From an uncultured Verrucomicrobia subdivision 3 bacterium (lineage in GTDB: Bacteria > Verrucomicrobiota > Verrucomicrobiia > Limisphaerales > UBA11358): 64,000 nucleotides of DNA. The translations under genes and the position numbers were made by a program. Under the pieces are notes generated by a model. It had not been told where the DNA came from and made no database searches. It saw only the letters and a program-made list of their open reading frames with translations. This document shows positions 55,919 through 64,000 of the stretch, one piece after another. The stretch spans positions 50,731-114,730 of the forward strand of contig CAIQKM010000159.1 in NCBI GenBank assembly GCA_903872345.1, written 5' to 3'. The stretch's first letter is position 1. Every line of letters starts with the position of its first letter.

Positions 55919-57709
55919 ATGAGCCTGTCCGAGAAACATTCGCTCGCCGCCTTTCTGACGGCACCCACCCGCTTCCTGTTTTTTACCGGCAAAGGCGGCG
56001 TGGGAAAAACCTCGCTGGCCTGCGCCTCGGCCGTCGCCTTGGCGGACCGCCAGCGGCGCGTGCTGCTGGTGAGCACCGATCCGGCTTCAAATCTGGATGA
56101 GGTTTTGGGAGTTCAGTTGAGTCCGGCCCCCACCGCCGTGCCCGGGGTGCCGGGATTGTTTGCCTTGAACGTGGATCCGCATGCGGCGGCGCTGGCCTAT
56201 CGCGAAAAGCTGGTGGGCCCTTATCGTGGCCAATTGCCTGAGTCCGTGATCCGCAGCATGGAAGAGCAGCTTTCCGGGGCCTGCACCATGGAGATTGCGG
56301 CCTTTGATGAATTTTCCCGATTGCTCGGGCAGCCCGAGGCGACCGCCGGGTTTGACCACGTTATTTTCGACACTGCCCCTACCGGCCACACGCTGCGATT
56401 GCTGACATTGCCGGGTGCGTGGACGGGCTTTCTTCAGGGCAGCACCAGCGGGGCATCCTGTCTGGGGCCGCTGGCCGGGTTGGAACAGCAGCGGACCATT
56501 TATGAGAATTCCGTGGCCATGCTGGCGGATGCCGCCCGCACCACGCTGGTGCTGGTGAGTCGCGCCCAGATCAGCGCGCTGACGGAAGCGGAACGAACCA
56601 GCGTGGAGTTGCGGCAAATTGGCATTCGGAATCAAGAGCTGATTCTCAATGGTCTTTTTCGGGCGGCGGGAGTGGATTCGCTGGCGCTGGCCTTGGAACG
56701 GCGGGGACGGCTGGCGCTGGCTGTGAAAGGGGAATTTCTCGCGACGCTGCCGGTTTTCAAAGTGCCGTTGCGGCCCAATAATCTGGTGGGCATTCCGGCC
56801 TTGCGCGCCTTGGTTGGGCCGCAGACATTGCCTGTCGTCACGCCTTCGCCGGATGTCGGGCTGCCGTTGCCCGCGCAGAAAAGTTTTACTGCGCTGGTGG
56901 ATGAACTGATGGCGGCCGGATACGGTGTCATCATGACCATGGGGAAAGGCGGGGTGGGCAAGACCACCATTGCCGCCGCCATTGCCACGGAACTGGCCCG
57001 GCGCGGGGCCAAGGTTCATTTGAGCACCACCGATCCGGCGGCGCATGTCGCGGCGGCGGCCGGGCAGGTGGCGGGGTTGCAGGTGAGCCGGATTGATCCG
57101 GTGGTCGAGACGCGGGCGTATGTTGAATCGGTCATGGCCACCGCCGGGAAGGATCTGGATGCGGGCGGGCGGGCGTTGCTGGCGGAGGATTTGCGGTCGC
57201 CCTGCACGGAGGAAATCGCCGTGTTCCGCGCGTTTGCCCGCACCGTGGCCCAGGGCGAGGACGCCTTTGTGGTGCTGGACACCGCGCCCACCGGACACAC
57301 GCTGCTGCTGCTGGATGCCACCGAAGCCTATCATCGCGAAGTGGCGCGCAAGGCCAGCAACATTCCCGGCGAGGTCTTGAACCTGCTGCCCCGGTTGCGC
57401 GACGGCCGCTTCACGCGCGTCCTGATTGTCACCCTGCCCGAGGCCACGCCGGTGCATGAGGCGGCCATGTTGCAGGAGGATTTGCGCCGGGCGCAAATCG
57501 AGCCGTTTGCCTGGATCATCAACCAGAGTTTCTGCCAAAGCGGTTCCGGCGACCCTCTGCTTCAATTGCGGGGACAAAATGAGTTGCCGTATCTGCACGA
57601 GGTCGTGAACAAACTGTCCCAACGGACGGTCATTGTGCCGTGGCTGGCAAAGGATCCGGTGGGATCGGAGGGGTTGCGGCAGTTTTTTAACCCGGCGGTC
57701 GCATCTTAA
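55919..57709 (+). CDS. arsA: ArsA arsenite-stimulated ATPase
   Basis: The protein has 596 aa with two homologous nucleotide-binding halves. The P-loops are FTGKGGVGKTSLACAS (~residue 22) and MGKGGVGKTTIAAAI (~residue 342). Signal-transduction motifs are DTAPTGHTLRLL and DTAPTGHTLLLLD. The three metalloid-site cysteines are conserved in SGACTMEIAAF, GASCLGPLAGL and SPCTEEIAVF. ArsA normally energises the ArsB pump, which is not found here. A GTG at 55910 is an alternative start overlapping arsD. Confidence 0.94.
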   Translation: MSLSEKHSLAAFLTAPTRFLFFTGKGGVGKTSLACASAVALADRQRRVLLVSTDPASNLDEVLGVQLSPAPTAVPGVPGLFALNVDPHAAALAYREKLVGPYRGQLPESVIRSMEEQLSGACTMEIAAFDEFSRLLGQPEATAGFDHVIFDTAPTGHTLRLLTLPGAWTGFLQGSTSGASCLGPLAGLEQQRTIYENSVAMLADAARTTLVLVSRAQISALTEAERTSVELRQIGIRNQELILNGLFRAAGVDSLALALERRGRLALAVKGEFLATLPVFKVPLRPNNLVGIPALRALVGPQTLPVVTPSPDVGLPLPAQKSFTALVDELMAAGYGVIMTMGKGGVGKTTIAAAIATELARRGAKVHLSTTDPAAHVAAAAGQVAGLQVSRIDPVVETRAYVESVMATAGKDLDAGGRALLAEDLRSPCTEEIAVFRAFARTVAQGEDAFVVLDTAPTGHTLLLLDATEAYHREVARKASNIPGEVLNLLPRLRDGRFTRVLIVTLPEATPVHEAAMLQEDLRRAQIEPFAWIINQSFCQSGSGDPLLQLRGQNELPYLHEVVNKLSQRTVIVPWLAKDPVGSEGLRQFFNPAVAS

Positions 57710-57854
57710 AACGGTTTTTGAAGTAGCACCGACTGCGAGTTTTGTCATTACCCACAATTTTTGTTTTTCTGCCAAAGGCAAGCTTGTCATGCAAATAGCA
57801 GCCAGCCGGCAATTTGATAGATCATTGAGTATAGCCGGTTGCCTGGTAAGTTAG

Positions 57855-58030
57855 TGTTAACGCTCGCCCTCACCCCGGCCCTCTCCCCGAGGAGAGGGGG
57901 AAACGGTTGTCGCGTCTTTCGCGAATCAAGCCGCTGGATTGGTCGCACGGGTGGACGAATGATCAGAAAGTGTGTTTATGCAAAGCCCACTCCTTGGGGA
58001 GATGGTTGGGTGAGGGCGAGCAACAAAACA
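57855..58030. repeat. Repeat part B: foldback element, copy 2
   Basis: It runs from TTAACGCTCGCCCTCACCCC to the inverted end GGTTGGGTGAGGGCGAGCAA. The centre AATCAAGCCGCTGGATTGG is shared with copy 1 at 30075-30250. Confidence 0.82.
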
Positions 58031-58084
58031 TACTTTTCCGTCCGCTTCCCCGATGTTGCAAAACCCGCTTTTCAACCAGCCAGA

Positions 58085-58250
58085 CCGGCAAAAAATATGT
58101 TTAAGCCTCATTATCCCTACAAAAAAAATGTGGGTAATGACAAGGTCTGTGACCGGCTTATCAACTTACGACCGTTGCACACGGTTGTTTCTTTCCACAC
58201 GTTTTGCCGGAATGGATGCGCAAAGCCGGTTGCAAACCGGCGCTCCGAAC
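58085..58250 (-). repeat. Repeat part A, inverted copy
   Basis: This is the reverse complement of the stretch at 29874-30040. It includes CCTCATTATCC, GTGGGTAATGACAAGGT, CGTTGCACACGGTTG, and a closing hairpin GCCGGTTGCAAACCGGC next to GCTCC. Confidence 0.8.
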
Positions 58251-58361
58251 GGCGGACGGTTCGGGCGCGGTGACAGGATGCGCGAGCGCCTTTGCCTTGG
58301 CGAGAGACTGGATTGATTTTGCCGGTGTGGCCTTGTAACCTTGGGCTTGGCTACGAATTCC

Positions 58362-59000
58362 ATGTCCATTTCCGTTTCCATTGTGGAAGACAACGACAAG
58401 CTGCGCGGCACGCTCGCCAAGGTGATCGGGCGCACGGAAGGCTTCCGCTTTATTAGTGATTACGGCAGCGCCGAGGCCGCCATTGCCGGCCTGCCTGCCG
58501 TGAAGCCGGACGTGGTGCTGATGGACATCAATCTGCCCGGCATCAACGGCGTGGAATGTGTCCGCCGGCTGAAAACCATCCTCCCGCAGACGCAGGTGAT
58601 GATGCTCACCGTGTATGAGGACACCGAGAACATTTTCAACGCCCTCGCCGCCGGCGCCAGCGGCTACATGCTCAAGCGCACGCCCACGAAGGAATTAATC
58701 GAGGCCATCAAGGAAGTGAAGCGGGGTGGATCGCCCATGACCACGCATATTGCGCGCCTGGTGGTTCAATCTTTTCAAAAGGCCGCGCCGGTCGCGCCGC
58801 AGTCCGGCGGCGAACTCTCCGAATTGTCCGAACGCGAACAGCAGGTGCTGGACCTGCTGGCTCAGGGGCTGATCTATAAGGAAATTGCGGAAAAACTGGG
58901 CATCAGCTACGAGACGGTTCACACCTATATCCGGCGCATTTACGAGAAATTGCAGGTGCGGACGCGGACGGAGGCGGTGGCGAAGTTCTTGCAGCGGTGA
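58362..59000 (+). CDS. NarL/FixJ-family response regulator, orphan
   Basis: The protein has 212 aa. The receiver begins SVSIVEDNDKLRGTLAKVIG, has the phospho-Asp in VVLMDINLPGINGVECV and the Lys in YMLKRTPTKELIEAI. The LuxR-type domain is LSEREQQVLDLLAQGLIYKE, IAEKLGISYETVHTYIRRIY. It is close to the regulator at 41370-41996 along its whole length. No kinase gene is adjacent. The propeller kinase at 48755-51727, which lacks its own regulator, is a possible partner. The start at 58362 gives the normal receiver N-terminus. Confidence 0.92.
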   Translation: MSISVSIVEDNDKLRGTLAKVIGRTEGFRFISDYGSAEAAIAGLPAVKPDVVLMDINLPGINGVECVRRLKTILPQTQVMMLTVYEDTENIFNALAAGASGYMLKRTPTKELIEAIKEVKRGGSPMTTHIARLVVQSFQKAAPVAPQSGGELSELSEREQQVLDLLAQGLIYKEIAEKLGISYETVHTYIRRIYEKLQVRTRTEAVAKFLQR

Positions 59001-59130
59001 GGCTTGTTTGGCTGGGGACGTTTTTTTACCCGTTGTCACCACAACTGGTGACAAGCCAGCGCCGGGGAATCTGCTATTGTGTCTTTGTCACCGGGGTGCC
59101 GGTGGTAAAATTTAGCGCTTGTTCTCAAAC

Positions 59131-59163
59131 GAGGCCGGAGTAGTGTCCGGCCTCTTTTCTTTT
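59131..59163 (+). terminator. Rho-independent terminator after the response regulator
   Basis: The stem GAGGCCGGA with TCCGGCCTC has a six-base loop and is followed by a T-rich tract. It lies 130 bases after the stop. Confidence 0.82.
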
Positions 59164-59170
59164 TCTGATT

Positions 59171-59262
59171 TAACCGCATAGAACTCAAAGAACACAGAGA
59201 TTTACCCCGAGACGATGATGGTTTCGGGTTTTTTCTTTGTGTTGTTTGAGTTCTATGCGGTT
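59171..59262. repeat. Foldback repeat of the AACCGCATAGAA type
   Basis: The left arm AACCGCATAGAACTCAAAGA then ACACAGAGA is matched by the right arm TTCTTTGTGTTGTTTGAGTT then CTATGCGGTT. A looser copy is at 54249-54388. Confidence 0.78.
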
Positions 59263-59393
59263 GTCAGTGTCCCTTTCCCGTTCTTTGGGTTCCCCCATGA
59301 TCTTCATTGCTCTGGCCGGTGGTAAAACGATTTGCGTCACTTTTCTGTTTGCCCTTGGGCCGCCAATCCGCAAAGTTGTCCCGGATTAACGTC

Positions 59394-61058
59394 ATGTTGA
59401 CGACGCTGCGCATTAAAAATCTCGCCCTGGTGAGTGACCTGACGCTTGAACTTCAAGCGGGGTGCAATGTCATTACGGGCGAGACCGGGGCGGGCAAGTC
59501 GGTCATTCTGGGGGCGCTGAACCTGGTGCTGGGCGAACGGGCGGATCGGACGCTGATCCGTTCCGGCGAGGAAAGTTGTTCGGTGGAAGCGGTTTTCGAC
59601 ATCAAAAAACTTCGCGCGCCGATCAAAGATTTTCTGGAAGAAAACGGGCTGGAACCGTGCGAGGAGCATCAGCTTGTTCTCAAACGCACCTTTACCAACG
59701 CGGGCACCAACCGCCAGTTCATTAACGGCTCGCCGACCACGCTGGCGACGCTGGGCGGCATCGGCGAATGGCTGGTAGATATGCATGGGCCGCACGATCA
59801 TCAGTCGCTGCTGCATCCGGCCCGGCAGTTGCTGATTTTGGACGCGTTTGGCGGGCTGGAGGCGGAACGCGAGGCGTTTGGCGGGCTGATCCGGCGGCGC
59901 AACGCGTTGGAAGGCGAAAAGGCCGCGCTGGTGGTGGATGAGAAGACGTATGCGCAGCAGCTCGATTTGCTGCGGTTCCAAGTACAGGAGATTTCGGCGG
60001 CGCGGTTGCAGCCGGAGGAGGAGCAGTCGGTGGCGGAGGAATTTAACCGGGCCAGCAACGCGGCGAGATTGCTCCAGTTGAGCCAGGCGGCGCTGGACGG
60101 GCTGGCGGAAAGCGAAAACTCCCTGCTGACCCAGAGCGGGGTGGTGGGGCGGCTGCTGTCCGAATTGTCGCGGGTGGATGCGGGGGCGGCGGAATTGCTG
60201 GAATATCACAGTCAGGCCACGGAGACGCTGCGGGAGCTGCAGACGGCGCTTTCCCGGTATGCGGACAAGGTGGAGGTGGATCCGGCGCGGCTGGCGGAAT
60301 TGGAGGAGCGGCTGGATCTCATTCATTCGCTCAAGCGCAAGTATGGCGCGAACATTGCGGAAACCCTGGCGTTTGGGGAGGAATCGGCGGAGAAGCTGCG
60401 GTTGCTGGAATCGCGGGATGCGGAGTTGGCGCGGCTCAACGCGGCCTTGGAAAAACTGGACGCGGAAATCGCCGCCGCCGGCAAAAAACTGTCGGCCGCC
60501 CGCAAGAAAGTGGTGCCGCAACTGGCGCGGGCGGCGGCCCGGCAGTTGGAGGACCTTGGCTTTAAACAAAGCAAGTTGGACGTGGCGGTGAACGCCGCGC
60601 CGGCGGCGCAGGCTTCCGGGTTGGATGTGGTGGAGTTTCAGTTTTCGCCGAATCCGGGGGAACCGGCCCGGCCGCTGCGGGCGATTGCCTCCTCGGGCGA
60701 AATGGCGCGGGTGATGCTGGCGCTGAAAACCGTGCTGGCGGCGCAGGATGAAATCCCGGTGCTGGTCTTTGACGAGGTGGATGCCAATGTGGGCGGCGAA
60801 ACGGCCAATGCCGTGGGGGAGAAGATGAAGCAAATCGCGGCGAAGCGGCAGGTGCTGTGCATCACGCATTTGCCCCAGGTGGCGGCGCCGGCGGATGCGC
60901 ATTATGTGGTGACGAAGCAGGTGAATGGCGGCCGGACGATTTCGGAAATTCATCTGCTGGACGGCAAGGCGCGGGTGACGGAACTGGCGCGCATGCTGGG
61001 CGGCCAGAGCGACGCGGCGCGCAAACATGCCGAGGCCATGCTGAAGCGGATTTTGTAA
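59394..61058 (+). CDS. recN: DNA repair protein RecN
   Basis: This is an SMC-like ATPase of 554 aa used in double-strand break repair. Seen are the N-terminal MLTTLRIKNLALVSDLTLEL, Walker A ITGETGAGKSVILGALNLVL, and a long coiled coil from ~160 to ~385. At the C-terminus are the ABC signature IASSGEMARVMLALK and Walker B VLVFDEVDANVGG. The length is normal for RecN. The frame opens at 59307, but the conserved N-terminus fixes the ATG at 59394. Confidence 0.95.
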   Translation: MLTTLRIKNLALVSDLTLELQAGCNVITGETGAGKSVILGALNLVLGERADRTLIRSGEESCSVEAVFDIKKLRAPIKDFLEENGLEPCEEHQLVLKRTFTNAGTNRQFINGSPTTLATLGGIGEWLVDMHGPHDHQSLLHPARQLLILDAFGGLEAEREAFGGLIRRRNALEGEKAALVVDEKTYAQQLDLLRFQVQEISAARLQPEEEQSVAEEFNRASNAARLLQLSQAALDGLAESENSLLTQSGVVGRLLSELSRVDAGAAELLEYHSQATETLRELQTALSRYADKVEVDPARLAELEERLDLIHSLKRKYGANIAETLAFGEESAEKLRLLESRDAELARLNAALEKLDAEIAAAGKKLSAARKKVVPQLARAAARQLEDLGFKQSKLDVAVNAAPAAQASGLDVVEFQFSPNPGEPARPLRAIASSGEMARVMLALKTVLAAQDEIPVLVFDEVDANVGGETANAVGEKMKQIAAKRQVLCITHLPQVAAPADAHYVVTKQVNGGRTISEIHLLDGKARVTELARMLGGQSDAARKHAEAMLKRIL

Positions 61059-61164
61059 ACCGGAATTGGATTAAGTCGGTCTTGGGCGGCTGGGTACTTT
61101 TGAAAATCTTCTGTTTGGTTTGACGTAGTGAGAGCTGAATGATAAACCTTTCTTACTATTCTGA

Positions 61165-61911
<747 letters not shown>

Positions 61912-61913
61912 TC

Positions 61914-62759
61914 ATGCCCGAACTGCCGGAAGTTGAAGTGTTGGTCCGTCATTTGCGGCCGCTGTTAAGCGGCCGCAAAATTCGTTCCGTCTCGGTGCGG
62001 CGGGCGAAAGTGCTGCATCCCACTCCGGTCGCAACTTTTTCCAAAACGTTGATTGGCGCCACCATCCAGGAGCTTCGGCGGCGGGGCAAATATCTGTTAT
62101 TTGATCTCAAGAAGGGCAGGGGACGGTTTGTGCTGCTGGGACATCTGGGGATGACGGGACGGATGTTTGTGGCGGCGAAAAAAGAGGCGCTACCCAAGCA
62201 TACGGCGGTGGTGTTTGATTTGGGCGGCAAACAATTCATCTACGAAGACACCCGGTATTTTGGCCGTTTGACGCTGGATCTGACTTCGGCGGAGCAACTC
62301 GGACCTGAACCATGGGATGAAGCGCTGACGGCGGAAACGCTGGTGCGGGAGTTGAAAAAATCACGCCAGCCGGTGAAGGTGAAACTGCTGGATCAGACAT
62401 TGATTGCGGGGATTGGCAACATTTATGCCAGCGAGGTTTTGTTTCGCACCGGCATTTCGCCGCGCCGGGCCGCCAACCGGGTGACGGTGGCGGAGGCGGG
62501 AGGAATGTTGACGAACATCCGGGATGTGCTGAATGAGGCGATTGCCTGCGGCAGCACGATTCCGCTGAATTTTACCGGGCGCAAATCGGACGGTTTGTTT
62601 TATTTCGGGCAGGCCCCGGGCACGCCGGATTATTATGAGGAGCGGCTGCGGGTCTATGATCGGGCGGGGAAACCCTGTATTCATTGCCAAACGCCGGTCA
62701 AACGGATCGTGCAGGCGGCGCGCAGCACCTTTTTTTGTCCGCAGTGTCAAAAAAAGTGA
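61914..62759 (+). CDS. mutM: Formamidopyrimidine-DNA glycosylase
   Basis: The enzyme removes oxidised purines such as 8-oxoguanine and nicks the abasic site. The protein has 281 aa. The N-terminus MPELPEVEVLVRHLRPLL has the catalytic Pro2 and Glu3. RRGKYLLFDLKKGRG holds the conserved Lys, and LLDQTLIAGIGNIYASEVLF is the helix-two-turn-helix. A C-terminal zinc finger is seen as CIHCQTPVKRI and FFCPQCQKK. All hallmarks are complete. Confidence 0.96.
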   Translation: MPELPEVEVLVRHLRPLLSGRKIRSVSVRRAKVLHPTPVATFSKTLIGATIQELRRRGKYLLFDLKKGRGRFVLLGHLGMTGRMFVAAKKEALPKHTAVVFDLGGKQFIYEDTRYFGRLTLDLTSAEQLGPEPWDEALTAETLVRELKKSRQPVKVKLLDQTLIAGIGNIYASEVLFRTGISPRRAANRVTVAEAGGMLTNIRDVLNEAIACGSTIPLNFTGRKSDGLFYFGQAPGTPDYYEERLRVYDRAGKPCIHCQTPVKRIVQAARSTFFCPQCQKK

Positions 62760-62812
62760 CGAATGCGATTGACCTTTCAACGTTGGCCGGTTAGATTTTT
62801 TGCCCTTTCGGT

Positions 62813-62887
62813 TCCAGAGTAGCTCAATGGTAGAGCACGCGGCTGTTAACCGTGTGGTTGTAGGTTCGAGTCCTACCTCTGGAGCCA
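62813..62887 (+). tRNA. tRNA-Asn (GTT)
   Basis: The acceptor arms TCCAGAG and CTCTGGA pair at 62813 and 62877-62883. The D arm (AGCTCAATGGTAGAGC), an anticodon loop with GTT (CTGTTAAC) and the T loop GGTTCGAGTCC are all in place. The discriminator base G is followed by an encoded CCA at 62885-62887. Confidence 0.97.
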
Positions 62888-63224
62888 GTTTCAATACCCC
62901 AATATATCAGGGGAGTTCAACCGGCAAGCAGGCAGTTTGAGGACAAGTGCCAGCAAAAATGCCGGCGAAAATCAGGTCGCATCACTACTCTGCGACAATT
63001 CCTGCCAACACTTTGCCCTCTCGCCCACTGCACATTAATGCTGTTTCGGGGATTCCTGCCTGCTGTTTGCGTTCGATTTGCCTGTCGAGTTGTTGATTTG
63101 TTGTTTTTTTGGGGAGGCTTTTGCCATATGTTTCTACCGTGGTGTTGATTATGTGAGAATTTCCAATGTCAAAACCGGAATGCCGGCTTCGGAATCGGGC
63201 CGATGGTCCGGTGATGGATGAAAT
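62888..63224. other. Intergenic region, nothing clear
   Basis: About 340 bases after the tRNA hold no supported gene, and no repeat of the families in this window was recognised. Confidence 0.35.
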
Positions 63225-63782
63225 ATGAATGCCAGTGTTAAATTGAGTTTGGCTTTGGTGGCGGCGCTGTTGTTTTTCAATGGTTGCGCGGCGAATCCCA
63301 AGCGTGCCGGGATTGATGGTGTGGAGGTGGCGGTTTATCCAGAGGCAGAGACGGCGGTGGCGGGGCCGCTGACGATTCAATTTTTGCACCGGCATGGCAT
63401 TGTGGCGGGCAGATATGGCGGTGGCGGGTGGATACATGTGGTGGTATCGCGGGGCCGGGCAGAGGATGCCCGTCAGTTTTTGCGGAAAGAATGGTCCAGC
63501 TTGAGCGAGGCCAATCGAAGCTCGTTTCAGATTGTGGACCAAAATCACACCGGCAGTGCGAAGGGATTGGATTTTCTGAAAGATGTGCCGTCCCTGGCGG
63601 AAGTGTCGCTCAATATGACCGAGGCGGAGTTTCTGGAACTCATGCACCGGCAGGGGCTGGCTGGTCAGTGGGAGATTGCCGGTGGCCGGCGGACTTATTG
63701 GGTGAAACCGAAACCGCATGTGCTGGTCGTCTTTGGTTTTCAGGAGGGCCGGTGTTCAGGAATTCAGCGGCTGCCGGATTAG
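63225..63782 (+). CDS. Hypothetical lipoprotein
   Basis: The protein has 185 aa with a signal sequence ending in the lipobox LLFFNGC. The mature chain has a beta strand-rich start (VEVAVYPEAETAVAGPLTIQ), a GGGGWIHVVVSRGRAED stretch and a C-terminal YWVKPKPHVLVVFGFQEGRC. I recognise no family. Its place after tRNA-Asn suggests nothing about its function. Confidence 0.65.
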   Translation: MNASVKLSLALVAALLFFNGCAANPKRAGIDGVEVAVYPEAETAVAGPLTIQFLHRHGIVAGRYGGGGWIHVVVSRGRAEDARQFLRKEWSSLSEANRSSFQIVDQNHTGSAKGLDFLKDVPSLAEVSLNMTEAEFLELMHRQGLAGQWEIAGGRRTYWVKPKPHVLVVFGFQEGRCSGIQRLPD

Positions 63783-64000
63783 GGCCGTGGCGCCAATCCG
63801 TCCGGCATCTCACCTGCCCCGGCCGCTGCGTGACGGAAGCGGTGGCTTAAGGATCATGCCGGGCGCATCCCGACACTGCCCCCCAATCCAGAACCGTGAC
63901 ATCGTCAATACTGCTCGCCGACCGGGTTATCTCCCTCTCCGCCATTGGTAAATGGGGGAGAGGGCCGGGGTGAGGTGGCGCTCATCTATTTAACCCGGGG
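63783..64000. other. Right-edge intergenic region with dispersed repeat
   Basis: No gene is supported. The last ~75 bases are an inverted copy of the CACCTCACCCCGGCC repeat, which runs to the window edge. Confidence 0.5.
63925..64000 (-). repeat. Dispersed repeat with CACCTCACCCCGGCCC core, inverted copy
   Basis: Read on the minus strand it begins CCCGGGTTAAATAGATGAGC as at 31583, and its later part (CTCTCCCCC, ATTTACCAATGG, CGGAGAGGG) matches 7247-7310 nearly base for base. Confidence 0.8.

Larger units (their letters stand above)
57710..58361. other. Intergenic region with the second composite repeat
   Basis: It holds foldback element B (57855-58030) and inverted part A (58085-58250). No gene is supported, although open frames run across the repeats. 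Confidence 0.5.
59001..59393. other. Intergenic region with terminator and foldback element
   Basis: It holds the terminator at 59131-59163 and the foldback element at 59171-59262. No gene is supported. Confidence 0.5.

Noticed and set aside
56087..57790. 567-codon minus-strand open frame
   Set aside because: It is antisense to arsA, whose motifs are complete; composition is that of a shadow frame.
57839..58273. 144-codon plus-strand frame after arsA
   Set aside because: It lies entirely within the composite repeat also present at 29874-30250.
58334..58362. TGTAAC before the orphan response regulator considered as an ECF promoter
   Set aside because: No GTTAA lies 15 bases downstream and the distance to the ATG differs from the kinase and sigma gene copies.
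59337..61028. 563-codon minus-strand open frame
   Set aside because: It is antisense to recN and has no recognisable domain.
62361..62894. Minus-strand frame with the peptide GLEPTTTRLTA across the tRNA
   Set aside because: This is a known false protein created by reading the antisense of a tRNA; the tRNA-Asn and mutM explain the DNA.

Overview
The window looks like a piece of a Verrucomicrobiota chromosome, probably from the Pedosphaerales/Limisphaerales (old subdivision 3) part of the phylum. This is inferred from gene style, not from a marker search. The signs are high-GC genes, an H-X9-DG prepilin-like (DUF1559) protein, pairs of ECF sigma factors and large Ser/Thr kinases, a two-component propeller sensor kinase, a surface-repeat protein of the LA_2272 type, few Shine-Dalgarno sequences, and many intergenic palindromes. 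No prophage, CRISPR array or classical insertion sequence was seen.

Region 1 (1-2650) holds an AT-rich partial gene running off the left edge and an exported phosphodiesterase/phosphatase. Region 2 (2990-16885) is the centre of interest. It is a 14 kb block on one strand encoding a monohaem cytochrome c, a seven-haem NapC/NirT-type cytochrome, an eleven-haem cytochrome fused to a membrane cytochrome b, a short glutamyl-tRNA reductase, a tetrahaem cytochrome, an NHL lipoprotein, a thirteen-haem lipoprotein, a large outer-membrane beta-barrel, a second NHL lipoprotein and a cytochrome with eleven or twelve haems. Together there are 46 CXXCH and two CX3CH sites. The layout fits an extracellular electron transfer chain: quinol oxidation at the inner membrane, periplasmic carriers, and a porin-cytochrome conduit through the outer membrane.

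Region 3 (16887-21890) has a small exported protein, a ROK sugar kinase, a phosphodiester glycosidase-like protein, rsmH and a BaiN/HI0933-type flavoprotein. Region 4 (21949-31146) has a lipoprotein with a TonB-like C-terminus, two very large Ser/Thr kinases with N-terminal zinc ribbons and two ECF sigma factors. Three of these genes share a putative ECF-type promoter. Region 5 (31301-39216) holds housekeeping genes (eno, an MFS transporter, rmuC, ridA), a few exported proteins, and a REP-associated transposase bracketed by its own palindromes.

Region 6 (39790-51727) looks like an alpha-glucan locus: a sensor kinase and response regulator, a secreted protein with four starch-binding-like repeats, a prepilin-like protein, a GH13 amylase, an SLC45-type sugar transporter, and a beta-propeller sensor kinase. 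Region 7 (52064-57709) has a TPR-sulfotransferase and an arsenic operon, arsR-aqpS-arsC-arsD-arsA, in which an aquaporin is found instead of ArsB or Acr3. Region 8 (58362-63782) has an orphan response regulator, recN, pyrH, mutM, tRNA-Asn and a lipoprotein.

Intergenic DNA is rich in repeats. There are GGAG/GTAG-headed REP-like hairpins, AACATCC heptamer tracts, and several foldback elements present in two or more copies. All functions are read from motifs and context; no database search was run.
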